Positions 37,501 to 45,463 of a stretch of DNA of 64,000 nucleotides are shown piece after piece. This DNA comes from Myxococcus xanthus (GTDB lineage: Bacteria > Myxococcota > Myxococcia > Myxococcales > Myxococcaceae), in assembly GCF_006402735.1 (NCBI RefSeq), contig NZ_CP017174.1, positions 7,668,001 through 7,732,000 on the forward strand. Reading direction: 5' to 3'. The notes under the pieces were generated by a model. The model had not been told where the DNA came from and made no database searches. It worked only from the letters and a program-made list of their open reading frames with translations. Both the position numbers and the translations under genes were made by a program. How positions within the stretch are numbered: position 1 is the stretch's first letter; each line of letters opens with the position of its first letter.

Positions 37501-37984
37501 GGAACGGCCCATTCGCGGAGACGGTGAGCACGGGCCCGTCGTTGTTCCGCAGCTCGAGCGAGGCACCCTCGGAAAGGCCAGAGACGACACCGCCCACCGG
37601 ATAGGTGTTCGCGCCGCAGGTGACGGCGACGCTGGTGACGTCCGCGTTGTCCATCGTGCCGCTGCCGCTCTCCACGGTGCAGGAGGCGCCCTCAGGCGGC
37701 GACTGGACGGTGACGGCGTAGGCCGCACCTCGCGCGACCTTCTGGCTGAAGGCAAAGGAGCCATTGGTGGTGACGCTTAGGGACTCTTCGCCGTTGCGCA
37801 GCACCACCTGGGCGCCGTCACGCAGGCCCGACATCGTGCCGCCCACGGAGTAGGACGGGACTCCGCCGCCTCCGGCATCGGGCTCACCGGGGGGCTTCGG
37901 GTCCGAGCCGCAGGCGGTGAGCACGACGCTCAGCAGGCCCACCAGCACGGCGCTGGAGAAGAAGGGACGTGAAATCAGTCTCAT
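34556..37984 (-). CDS. giant lipoprotein with nine ~83-aa Cys-pair repeats
   Basis: A 1142-residue lipoprotein, lipobox VVLTAC with the anchored Cys near 25, then a Pro/Gly/Asp linker. Nine tandem repeats follow (to about residue 790), each of the form VGG-VSGL---LELQNNG---L-VSANG-F-F, then Y-VTV---P---C-V--G-GT(M/V)---V--V-V-C. Each repeat has two Cys placed to form an internal disulphide. The last ~350 residues look like a beta propeller. The repeats are probably beta sandwiches making a rigid stalk that presents the head. Ligand unknown. The start at 37984 has GGAG upstream. Confidence 0.85.
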   Translation of the reverse strand: MRLISRPFFSSAVLVGLLSVVLTACGSDPKPPGEPDAGGGGVPSYSVGGTMSGLRDGAQVVLRNGEESLSVTTNGSFAFSQKVARGAAYAVTVQSPPEGASCTVESGSGTMDNADVTSVAVTCGANTYPVGGVVSGLSEGASLELRNNDGPVLTVSANGPFRFPAEVVDLAGYSVTVQSSPAGHACTVERGAGTVNGSAVTDVAITCAAHTFGVRGSLFGLTQGQSVVLKNNGGDAITITASGQFVFATPVAFGASYDVTVEAVYPVACTVSRGTGTMGNQPVTNVSVSCKTTRFSLGGTVTGLLPTSSVELTNGSESIRVNVDGSFVFVGPVDDLSGYSVTVSSPPMGQACDVRNGTGTVSGANVNSVVVTCWASEYPLGGSVAGLSGGQSVVLKNNGGDALTVASNGSFTFPKPVSYWSTYVVTAEARYPLICSVPNGTGRIGVGGNADVVVSCTTRSFTVGGEVAGLVEGTALELWNNEQERLTVSANGPFAFLQPAADLSAYSVSVKTQPEGQSCEVRQGTGTLGGATVKSVSVVCSPNSYLVRGTVAGLGDGQSAVLRNNGGDDLTVSADGAFAFPTPVAFGAAYSVTAQATAPLVCTVSNGTGTMGEGDVTRIEVLCGTASYPVGGSVSGLAEGAMLELQNNGDEVLPVSANGAFTFAQQVAEQGSYSVTVKTQPENQRCAVSSGGGTVSGAPVTNIVVTCENVYRLRVSVSGLTGTLGLKSGADALTVATDGESSFPLPLRPGEAYAVEVSRHPMGQTCEVSGGTGTMGEAHVTVMVACEANAMVFRVGAGATALNSNATEVFIDEYRPMGGAPVRTFAIPSSNAAGAARLTVSGGDVHQGHLSRSGNGRLLTFTGFDADVGLANVSATTASERPRVIGQLDLAGTFTLPVRLSDAYDRDQVRAASTVDGTGYWLSGRGGGIRHALPAENTTVSTAISTGVADTRFVSLFDGRVYFSLGTAPNPNPQGYNQGILTFPTEQPTAAVAPNQLPSLSTVFNSSGFALLDERPEVAGVDTAYVSINLGRGVGQGETPDMLRLEKWTFDGVSWSRVSSFVPTFAVAGTTIVPIATHGVSAVRTPRGVRVYVTTYQPSGGGAGNLLVSFLDDGSSFTPSVHVVATAPANTSFRGVSASPLP

Positions 37985-38073
37985 GGGCGGGGGGTCTCCA
38001 TGACGGTTTGGGACGCACTACGACCCTACGGCCCCGTCGGAGAGCCCCACCATCGGGGAGCCCCCTAACCTCC

Positions 38074-38089
38074 CCTCAGGAATCCCCTA
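38074..38089 (-). promoter_or_regulatory. shared upstream motif, copy 2
   Basis: TAGGGGATTCCTGAGG on the coding strand, 90-105 bases before the nine-repeat lipoprotein start and just after the response-regulator stop. Identical in all 16 bases to the copy at 34512. Confidence 0.5.
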
Positions 38090-38091
38090 CG

Positions 38092-38748
38092 TCACGACGA
38101 CTCTCCCGGGACGAGCCCATACCGGACCGCCAGGCGCACGAGCGAGGGCACGTCATAGATGGCCAGCCGCTCCATCAGCTGCGTCCGGTGCGCCTCCACC
38201 GTCTTCACGCTCACCTGCAGCCGCTCGGCGATGGCGCGCGTGCCGTTTCCCTCGGAGATGAGCTGGAGGATTTCCCGCTGCCGCGAGGTAAGCCGGTCCA
38301 GCGGATTCGCCGCGGGCCTCTCGTCGTCGGTGATGCGCAGGAAGCCCTCCACCACGGTCTGTGAGATGGCGGGACTCAGGTAGGTGCGGCCTTGCCACAC
38401 GGACTCCAGTGCCACCTTGAGCTCCTCCACCGCCGAGTCCTTGACGAGATAGCCCGCCACACCCGCGCGCAAGGCCTGGGCAACGTACTCGGCCGACGTG
38501 TGCATGGAGAGGATGAGGATCCGCGTGGAGGGGCTCAGCTTCGGCACGCGCCGGGCGACCTCGATGCCATTGAGCCCCGGCAGCGAGAGGTCCAGGAGCA
38601 ACACATCCGGCTGCAGCTTGTCCGTGAGCGTCAGGGCCTCATGCCCATCGCCGCACTCGGCGAGCACCGTCACCCCACCCAGCGACTCCAGCAGTGCACG
38701 CAGGCCTGCCCGCACCAACTGGTGGTCATCCGTCAGCAACACGCGCAT
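38092..38748 (-). CDS. NarL/LuxR-type response regulator
   Basis: A 218-residue regulator. The receiver domain (1-120) has the acidic pair in TDDHQLVRAGL, the phospho-acceptor Asp in VLLLDLSLPGLNG, Thr/Ser switch and Lys in AGYLVKDSA. The C-terminal LuxR helix-turn-helix is LTSRQREILQLISEGNGTRA then LQVSVKTVEAHRTQLM. It overlaps the sensor kinase 3' end by 23 bases, with GGAGG inside the kinase gene, so the pair is coupled. It lies just upstream of the nine-repeat lipoprotein gene, a likely target. Confidence 0.93.
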   Translation of the reverse strand: MRVLLTDDHQLVRAGLRALLESLGGVTVLAECGDGHEALTLTDKLQPDVLLLDLSLPGLNGIEVARRVPKLSPSTRILILSMHTSAEYVAQALRAGVAGYLVKDSAVEELKVALESVWQGRTYLSPAISQTVVEGFLRITDDERPAANPLDRLTSRQREILQLISEGNGTRAIAERLQVSVKTVEAHRTQLMERLAIYDVPSLVRLAVRYGLVPGESS

Positions 38749-41700
38749 GTGGTCCTCCGGAGAAATCTTCCCGCTCGTCCACCCTCACTTCGGCCACCAC
38801 GCGCGTCCCCGCCCCCGGACGCGAGGTCACCTCGAAGTGTCCCCCCAAGTCGCGCACCCGCTCCTGCATCCCGAACACGCCGAAGCTGCCCGGCCCCCGG
38901 CCCGTGAGGACCTGGTTGACGTCGAACCCCTTGCCGTCATCTCGCACCTCGAGCCGGATGACGCGCCCCACGGTCTCCAGCCGCACGTCGATGCGGCGCG
39001 CGGAGGCATGTCGGAGGGCGTTGGTGACCGCCTCCTGGATGATGCGGAAGACGGCGATGTCCCGCCCCTTGCTCAGCGAGGGAGGCGCCGACGACGCGGT
39101 GAACACGAGCTCGACGCCACTGCGCCGGGCCACCTCGCGCAGATACCACTCGAGCGCGGCGACCAGCCCGAGCTCATCGAGCTGCGGCGGGCGCAGGTCC
39201 ACGGAGAGCGCCCGCACCTGCCCGATGAGCCGGTCGATGAGCGCGACGACCTCGGGCAGGCGCGTCACCGAGGGACTCGCGGAGGTGTTCATCAACCCGA
39301 GGTTGAGCTTGACCGCCGTGAGCGCCTGGCCGAACTCGTCGTGCAGCTCGCGGGCGAGATGCTTGCGCTCCTCTTCCTTCGCGGCCTCCAGCCGCATGGT
39401 GAGGCGGCGCAGGCGCTCACGCCCGGCTTCCGCCTCCTCGAGCGCCTGCTCGCGCTCCGCCTGCAACGTGCGCAGCGCGAGGTTGCGTCCGACGAGCAGC
39501 CGAGTCCGCCACACCAGCCCCACCACCACCGAGAGCAGGACCACCGCCAGCGCGCCGAAGCGCACATCGGTCCGCTGCCAGAGGGGCGGCGCCACGCGGA
39601 GGGTGAACGGACGCATCTCGACCCAGTCTCGGCCCGGGCTGCGCGCGCGCAGCCGCAGCGAATGCTCCCCCGGAGGGAGCGAGTGGAACGAGAGCTGATT
39701 GCGCGTCCCCAGCGAGAGCCAGGGCGCCTCCGCCGTGAAGCGATAGGCGTACTCCACGCCGTTGCGCGCATAGTCGAGCAGCGAGAACTCGAGCGAGAAA
39801 GGCTGGCGCCAGGGGACCTCCAGGCCAGGGAGGTCCCACACCGGCTGGTTCGGGAGAGCGTCTGACTCCAACCCCTCGATGGAGGTGAGGATGAGCGGCG
39901 GCGAAGGCTCGCGGGGCGGGCGCACCGAGGGGTCCAGGTCCACGAGCCCCTTGGAGCTCCCCCAGTAGAGCCTGCCGCCCAGGAGCGTCACCGCCTCCGG
40001 GTTGAACGCGTCACTGGGCAGACCATCCGAGGCGGCGTAGTTCTCGAATGCCCCCGTGGCCACGTCCAGCCGTGACAGGCCCGCGCGAGTCCCTACCCAG
40101 ATGCCCCCGTCGGGGGCACGCGCCATGGCCATCACGTTGTTGTCGATGAGCCCGTCGGTGCTCGTCCAGAGGTCCACGGACACCGGCAGCCCGGAGTCGT
40201 CGAGCGACACCCGCTGGAGGCCTCCGCCCACGGTCCCCACCCAGATGGCGCCCGAAGGGTCCTCCATGAGCGCGCTCACGTAGTAGTGGCTCAGGTGCAG
40301 CTTCGAGTCAGAGCCCAGGCGCATGCACTCCACCGTGTCCTCGCTGGCCGAGCAGACGTTGAGTCCGCCCGAGCGCGTTCCCACCCAGAAGCGCCCGCGC
40401 CGGTCCTCCATCAGCACCGTCACGAAGTCATCGGAGAGGGAGCGAGGATTCGAGGGCTCGTGACGGAAGGCCACGAAGTCATCGGTCTCCGGCCGGTAGC
40501 GCTGCAACCCCTGTCCCCCGCTGCCCAGCCACACGTGGCCACGAGCGTCCTGCAGCAGCGTGTTGACGAAGCCAGGATGGTCGCTCGCCCCGCGCTCCGT
40601 GCGACGGTAGAACTTGAGCAACTGGCCTGTCGTCGGGTCCAGGCGATAGGCGCCCATCGAGATGCCGATCCACAACTCCCCGTCGCGGGTGCGCAGGAGG
40701 CTGAGGACGCCTCGAGTGTCGACGCCGTCCAACACGGGCCCAGGCAGTGGGACGGCCTTCCCCGAGCGCACATCCACCCGGTCCACGCCTCCGCCGAAGC
40801 TGCCCACGAACAGGTGGCTGTCGCCATCCGGAATCACCGCCCACACGTCCTCGTTCGTCAGCCCGGAGGCCGAGTTCCCGGCCTTTCCTCGCAGTGTCCT
40901 GAAGGTCTCCTGCCGGAAGGGCGCATAGAACAAGCCCATCCCGAACGTGCCGATGAACAGGTTCCCAGCGGCGTCGAACGCGAGCGCGCCTTCGTCGATG
41001 CGGTGCTCGTAGCCAGGCCCCGCGGACGGGAGACGCTCCTCACGCACTTCGCCCGTCGCCGTGTCCACGCGGAGGAGTCCACCGCCGAAGGAGCCTACCC
41101 ACAGCGTCCCGTGTCCATCGGGCTCGAGCTCCGTGACGACCTGCACCTTCTGGGCGAGCTCCGGTGGAGACAGCCGGGTGCGGCGCAGGTAGGCCTCGTC
41201 GCGCTCTACCCGGTAGAGCCCGTCACGGGTGCCCACCCACATCCCGCCGTCCGGGTCCGCCGCGAGGCTGAAGATGTCCCTGGAGCCAGGGCCTCGCTCT
41301 TCGGAAGAGATGGGCTCGAACGTCGTGGCGCCGGGCCCGCGTCGGAACAGTCCTCGCGAGAGCGTGCCCACCCAGAGCGCACCCGTGCGGTCGTGCTTCA
41401 GGGCCATCACGAACTCCTGGCCCCCGCCAGGCTGGAGCGGAATCCGCTCCGCCACTCCCGTCTCCGGGTCCAGCAGCGCGAGTCCCCTGTGGGTGCCCAC
41501 CCACAGGCGCCCATCGTCGGCGTCGGCCAGGGCGAACACGCCGTCATGGGGGATGCTGGCGGGGTTGCTGGAGTCGTGACGGAAGTGCCGGAAGGACCAG
41601 CGAGCCCGGTCCACGAGGCTCAAGCCACCCGTCATCGTGCCGACCCACAGCCGTCCCTGGGTGTCCTCGTGCAGGGTGCGCACCGCGTTGCTTGCCAGGG

Positions 41701-41968
41701 AAGCAGGGTTGCCCAGTTCGTACTGGAACTTGCGGAAGCGCTGGCCGTCGTGGAGGTAGAGGCCCTCGCGAGTTCCTATCCAGAGCAGCCCCACCCGGTC
41801 GTAGAGGACCTCGGTGATGTACTCGGCCTGGAAGGGGCGCGCGCCGCCCACCTGCATCAACCCGAGCTCCTGAGCACCCGGCGCGACGGCAGGGCACAAC
41901 AGGAGGAACAAGAGGACTCCCAGCCATCCGGGAGCCGTGCGCAAGGAGAACCTCCGCGACGAGCTCAC
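38726..41968 (-). CDS. sensor histidine kinase with periplasmic two-component propellers
   Basis: A 1080-residue sensor. Signal/anchor at the N terminus, then about a dozen propeller blades (LLWIGTREGLYLHDG, RLWVGTMTGGLSLVDR, HVWLGSGGQGLQRYRP) forming two seven-blade-type propellers. A Y_Y_Y beta-sandwich follows (FSLEFSLLDYARNGVEYAYR), one membrane helix (FGALAVVLLSVVVGLVW), then a HisKA_3 helix with the phosphorylated His in LARELHDEFGQAL. The HATPase has EAVTNALRHASA (N box) and VRDDGKGFD. Similar sensors detect glycans or other extracellular compounds. GTG start. It probably controls the adjacent surface-protein genes. Confidence 0.93.
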   Translation of the reverse strand: MSSSRRFSLRTAPGWLGVLLFLLLCPAVAPGAQELGLMQVGGARPFQAEYITEVLYDRVGLLWIGTREGLYLHDGQRFRKFQYELGNPASLASNAVRTLHEDTQGRLWVGTMTGGLSLVDRARWSFRHFRHDSSNPASIPHDGVFALADADDGRLWVGTHRGLALLDPETGVAERIPLQPGGGQEFVMALKHDRTGALWVGTLSRGLFRRGPGATTFEPISSEERGPGSRDIFSLAADPDGGMWVGTRDGLYRVERDEAYLRRTRLSPPELAQKVQVVTELEPDGHGTLWVGSFGGGLLRVDTATGEVREERLPSAGPGYEHRIDEGALAFDAAGNLFIGTFGMGLFYAPFRQETFRTLRGKAGNSASGLTNEDVWAVIPDGDSHLFVGSFGGGVDRVDVRSGKAVPLPGPVLDGVDTRGVLSLLRTRDGELWIGISMGAYRLDPTTGQLLKFYRRTERGASDHPGFVNTLLQDARGHVWLGSGGQGLQRYRPETDDFVAFRHEPSNPRSLSDDFVTVLMEDRRGRFWVGTRSGGLNVCSASEDTVECMRLGSDSKLHLSHYYVSALMEDPSGAIWVGTVGGGLQRVSLDDSGLPVSVDLWTSTDGLIDNNVMAMARAPDGGIWVGTRAGLSRLDVATGAFENYAASDGLPSDAFNPEAVTLLGGRLYWGSSKGLVDLDPSVRPPREPSPPLILTSIEGLESDALPNQPVWDLPGLEVPWRQPFSLEFSLLDYARNGVEYAYRFTAEAPWLSLGTRNQLSFHSLPPGEHSLRLRARSPGRDWVEMRPFTLRVAPPLWQRTDVRFGALAVVLLSVVVGLVWRTRLLVGRNLALRTLQAEREQALEEAEAGRERLRRLTMRLEAAKEEERKHLARELHDEFGQALTAVKLNLGLMNTSASPSVTRLPEVVALIDRLIGQVRALSVDLRPPQLDELGLVAALEWYLREVARRSGVELVFTASSAPPSLSKGRDIAVFRIIQEAVTNALRHASARRIDVRLETVGRVIRLEVRDDGKGFDVNQVLTGRGPGSFGVFGMQERVRDLGGHFEVTSRPGAGTRVVAEVRVDEREDFSGGPHARVADG

Positions 41969-42326
41969 GCGCGCACCTGGGCAACCCTTCCGGTGAATTC
42001 GTCCAAGTCGAGACAGCCTTGCCTCACGGGAAACGAGCCGCCGAAGAAACGAACGTGAAACGACCCGAAGAGATTCCTATGTCACCCAGAAGGAGCGCCA
42101 GCGACGGGGAGTCGGGCCCGAAGGTGGCGAGCTGAGTCGAGTGTCACGGTGACGTCACGTCTCCCGCGCCGCGTCACGCCCTGCCTGGCCAGGTGTCAGC
42201 GGCACGAGGCGCCGAGCAGGAACTCCAGGGCCCGTGGCATGTCACGCAGTCGTGAGACACGTCACGGGGAAATCGTAACGTGTCGACCCAGCGGGTGAGG
42301 CAGGAGCTCAGGTGCTCTGCCCCTGG
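41969..42326. other. intergenic, upstream of the sensor kinase
   Basis: No gene seen. It is rich in GTCACG/CGTGAC words (for example GTCACGGTGACGTCACG near 42144 and several more to 42275), which make short palindromes and could be protein-binding sites for the kinase promoter. Confidence 0.4.
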
Positions 42327-42690
42327 AGTTGCCCCCGTCAATTCGGACAGCTCAGGCTTGGGAATTAGCAATACGGAATTCGCGGGGTGACATCATCTTC
42401 AATCCGCGATGAGGGTGGCCGCGGTTGTAGTCGTCGAACCAGGCGGGCAGCTGGGCGAGGACGTGGGGAGCCGAGGGCAACTCATTGACGTACACGTAGT
42501 CGCGCTTGAACGTCTTCACGAAAGCCTCGGCCATGCCGTTGCCTTCCGGGGAGCAGGCGGGCGTGGTGCATACCAGCAGGCCGAGGCTCCGGCCGAAATC
42601 GCGGGTGTCCGTGGCCGTTTCGACGGGCCCGTTGTCCGACAGCCACTCCACCGGATGTGGCACCCTCGAGGTTCCCGAGCCGAAGCGGGC
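42327..42690 (-). pseudogene. IS3-family OrfB remnant with IS end
   Basis: The minus strand reads VEWLSDNGPVETATDTRDFG, CTTPACSPEGNGMAEAFVKT, LPAWFDDYNRGHPHRGLKM, then SPREFRIANSQA. This is the C-terminal half of an IS3 transposase with its second Asp and the Glu. The IS end GTTGCCCCCGTCAATTCGGA lies at about 42331. The N-terminal half is replaced by an IS66 fragment. A second, shorter copy of the same IS end is at 59719. Confidence 0.8.
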
Positions 42691-42837
42691 CTCCACCGTC
42701 TCGGCCTCTACGCCCTGGTGGCCACCTGCGAGGCCAACGGCGCCAGCCCCGAGGCGTACCTCGCCGACATCCTGCTGCGCGTGCGGGTCTGCGAGCGGAA
42801 CGTGACGGCGTCGGTGGACGTATCAATCGAGCGGTGA
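42691..42837 (+). pseudogene. IS66-family transposase C-terminal remnant
   Basis: The plus strand reads GLYALVATCEANGASPEAYL then ADILLRVRV, matching the terminal segment of IS66 TnpC, but then ends in an unrelated tail and stop. It is joined head-on to the IS3 remnant. Confidence 0.7.
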
Positions 42838-42841
42838 GGGG

Positions 42842-43279
42842 CTACCCCGTCACCACGAGGACTGCGAGATGATTGTGTTCGAAGAATAGCTTTGCGGCGC
42901 CGACACGCAGACGGCGCATGTCACGTTCGATGCCTTCGTCGACGCTCAAGCCATCGGCGCGCAGCCGAGCCGACACAACGGAGTCATCAGGACCATCGGC
43001 GAAGAGCCACAGCTCGAGCGTGCGTCCAGGTCCAGCGTTGAGGCCGTATTGCGCGTAGTCGTTAAAGATCATCCAGCAGCGACCATCCTCGCCGAAGTGC
43101 AACTCGAAGTTCCCGTAGCGCCAGATCGACGCGCGCTCGACGGTCTCCTCGACTCCCCAGTCGTCCGGCGCTCCCAACCGCTGGCGTACGTCGTCGCGGC
43201 CCATGCCGACGGCGGCACCGCCAAGTCGGCCTTCAACGATGAGCTCGCGCAGCGAGAAACAGGTCATTCGCCGCTCCAT
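42842..43279 (-). CDS. hypothetical protein, 141-145 aa
   Basis: A small soluble alpha/beta protein with FSLRELIVEGRLGG, VRQRLGAPDDWG and SIWRYGNFELHFGEDGRCWM. Such short proteins with an IW-YG-LELHF core are common beside toxins and in mobile regions, but I know no proven function. Start may be 43267 (MTCFSLREL), with GGAGCGG just before, or 43279. It sits alone between IS remnants. Confidence 0.65.
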   Translation of the reverse strand: MERRMTCFSLRELIVEGRLGGAAVGMGRDDVRQRLGAPDDWGVEETVERASIWRYGNFELHFGEDGRCWMIFNDYAQYGLNAGPGRTLELWLFADGPDDSVVSARLRADGLSVDEGIERDMRRLRVGAAKLFFEHNHLAVLVVTG

Positions 43280-43369
43280 TGCCGCATTCTGCCGTCCCCA
43301 GAATCTGTCGCGCCAGGGCTTTGCCTCCCCGGAGGCATCCCGCCGTGGCCACGCGGCCCGAGTCCGTCG

Positions 43370-43803
43370 ACTACACCGAGTTGTGCCTACCCCCCAGCAA
43401 GGTGGTGGGCTGGGCGATGGGCGAGAGAATCGACCGCAGACTGGTGCTGAGCGCGCTCGACATGGCGTTGCTCGGCCGTCCCGCCCCGCTACTGCACCAC
43501 TCCGTTCGCGGTAGCCAATACGCGAGCGAGGACTACCGCCAGTTGCTGGAGGAGCGAGGCATCGGATGCAGCATGTCGCGCAAGGGCAACTGCTGGGACA
43601 ACGCCGTGGCGGAAAGCTTCGTCTCCACGCTGAAGCTGGAGCTTGTCTACGTCACCCGCTTCAAGACACGTGAGGCGGCGAAGCAGTCACTGTTCGAGTA
43701 CATTGAGGTGTTCTACAACCGGAAGCGGCGCCACTCAGCCCTGGGCTACGTCTGCCCCGTGGAGTACGAGCGGATGACCGAGACCAAGAGGCTGGTAGCA
43801 TAG
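43370..43803 (+). pseudogene. IS3-family OrfB C-terminal remnant, catalytic Asp lost
   Basis: The plus strand reads KVVGWAMGERIDRRLVLSAL, LLHHSVRGSQYASEDYRQLL, CSMSRKGNCWDNAVAESF, NRKRRHSALGY. In active IS3 transposases the second block is HHSDRGSQY; here the catalytic Asp is Val. The N-terminal half, with the first Asp, is missing. It matches the type of OrfA truncated at 17980, in the same orientation. Confidence 0.85.
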
Positions 43804-44097
43804 TCAACCTGTCCACCGAACCGAAGCAGGCCCAATGGCCGCCAGCGGACACGGCCCTCAGTTGCTCGCTCCTCTGCCTACCCCTGACGCAGGAGTGTTA
43901 GGCATCTCGCCCAGCGAATACCGGCTGAAGGTGAATCGCTAGCTCTCTCGGGCGCCCGCGCGCGGGTCTTTGGTGCGCTGCCAAGTCCGATCGATGCAAA
44001 CAGGAAACACCGTGCGTCCCCAGGCGGTCTCGTGGCGGCGCGCGGCACTCCTTAGCATGCACGTGGATTCATTCCACCTTCAGCCTGGAGAAGCGTC
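43804..44097. other. intergenic between IS3 remnant and SDR operon
   Basis: Contains the likely IS3 right end (GTCCACCGAACCGAAGCAGG near 43811). The remaining ~270 bp should hold the promoter of the next three genes; no clear -35/-10 was recognised. Confidence 0.4.
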
Positions 44098-44847
44098 ATG
44101 AAGATTGTTGTGATCGGCGGTACCGGCCTGATCGGCAAGAAGGTCGTGGCGCGACTGGTTGCGCAGGGCCATGAGGTGGTTGCCGCTTCGCCGGCAACCG
44201 GCGTCAATGCGTTGACGGGCGAGGGCCTGGCGCAGGCGTTGTCCGGCGCGCAGGTCGTAGTGGATGTCGCGAACTCGCCTTCGTTCGAGGCTCGGGCCGT
44301 ACTCGAATTCTTCGAGACATCGGGCCGCAACCTGGCGGCGGCCGAAAAGGCAGCGGGCGTGGCGCACCATGTTGCGCTGTCGGTCGTGGGCACCGACAAG
44401 CTCAAACAGAGCGGATACTTCCGCGCCAAGACCGCGCAGGAGGACCTGATCCGCAAGGCCGATATTCCCTACACGATTGTTCGCTCGACGCAGTTCCTGG
44501 AGTTTCTGGGTGGCATCGTGCAGTCGGCCGGACAGGACGACACGATTGCGCTGCCCCCCGCACTGTTCCAGCCGATCGCGTCGGACGACGTGGCGCACGC
44601 CGTGGCCGATGCCGCGCTTGCCGCGCCGCTCAACGGTATTGCCTATATCGCAGGGCCGGAGCGCTTCAGGATGAGTGATCTGGTGCAACGCTATCTCAAG
44701 GGGATTGGCGATACGCGCCGCGTTGTGGCGGATCCCGCCGCGAGGTATTTCGACGCCGAACTCAAGGAAGACACGCTCGTGCCGGAAGGCGAGGCTCGCC
44801 TTGGCCGCATCCGCTTCGAAGACTGGCTGCCATCACAAGCGAAGTAG
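44098..44847 (+). CDS. NmrA-like atypical short-chain dehydrogenase
   Basis: A 249-residue NAD(P)-binding protein with the Rossmann start KIVVIGGTGLIGKKVVARL and SVVGTDKLKQSGYFRAKTAQ, where a Y-x3-K remnant is present. These proteins act as redox sensors or reductases on quinone-like substrates. First of three tightly spaced genes. Codon use differs from the native genes (more GAT, GAC mixed, fewer GCC/CTC runs), resembling beta- or alphaproteobacterial DNA. Confidence 0.85.
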   Translation: MKIVVIGGTGLIGKKVVARLVAQGHEVVAASPATGVNALTGEGLAQALSGAQVVVDVANSPSFEARAVLEFFETSGRNLAAAEKAAGVAHHVALSVVGTDKLKQSGYFRAKTAQEDLIRKADIPYTIVRSTQFLEFLGGIVQSAGQDDTIALPPALFQPIASDDVAHAVADAALAAPLNGIAYIAGPERFRMSDLVQRYLKGIGDTRRVVADPAARYFDAELKEDTLVPEGEARLGRIRFEDWLPSQAK

Positions 44848-44861
44848 TCTAGAGACACCCG

Positions 44862-45362
44862 ATGGATAACGAGAGGTTGCGGCCTCCGCCACTTACGCTG
44901 CTCGACAAGTATCGGGGTCAGGGATTTTCCGCGCCCTACACAACGACCGTCACGGTGTCAGGCGGCGAGGCCGCGCATGGCCACGCATCGGGCATCGCGA
45001 GATCCGATGACGGCAATCTGATCCTCGATCTGCGTCTGCCCGCGGCACTGGGAGGCCCGGGCGGCGGCACCAATCCGGAGCAGTTGTTTGCGGCAGGCTA
45101 TGCAGCCTGCTTTCACGGGGCATTGAGGCTTGTCGCCAAACGCTCACCGGTCGACATGACGAACGCGATGGTTGCGGTCGAGGTGTCCTTCGGCCGCGAC
45201 CCCATCGACGGCGGCTATGCGCTGTTCGCGGAGCTCCACATTCGCATGCCCGGCGTGGAAAGGCACGTTGCCGAAGCACTCGTCCGGGATACCGAGCGCC
45301 TCTGTCCCTACGCAAAGATGGCACGCGAAGGGATGCACAGCCTCGTAAGCGTGGTCGACTGA
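44862..45362 (+). CDS. Ohr/OsmC-type organic hydroperoxide reductase
   Basis: A 166-residue thiol peroxidase. The catalytic Cys pair is Cys83 in AAGYAACFHGAL and Cys148 in LCPYAKMAREG, spaced as in Ohr. TNPEQLFAAGY is the family signature. It reduces fatty-acid or other organic hydroperoxides with lipoyl or thiol donors. It lies 14 bases after the SDR gene. Longer at the N terminus (about 20 residues) than typical Ohr. Confidence 0.92.
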   Translation: MDNERLRPPPLTLLDKYRGQGFSAPYTTTVTVSGGEAAHGHASGIARSDDGNLILDLRLPAALGGPGGGTNPEQLFAAGYAACFHGALRLVAKRSPVDMTNAMVAVEVSFGRDPIDGGYALFAELHIRMPGVERHVAEALVRDTERLCPYAKMAREGMHSLVSVVD

Positions 45363-45463
45363 GGCCACGCAGGCGCCGCGAGCCCGAACCCTTAGCCCTG
45401 CAGGAGATACCCATGACGCAACATCTTGACGACTTTCAGCAATCCCCGGTCTGGAGTGATGCC

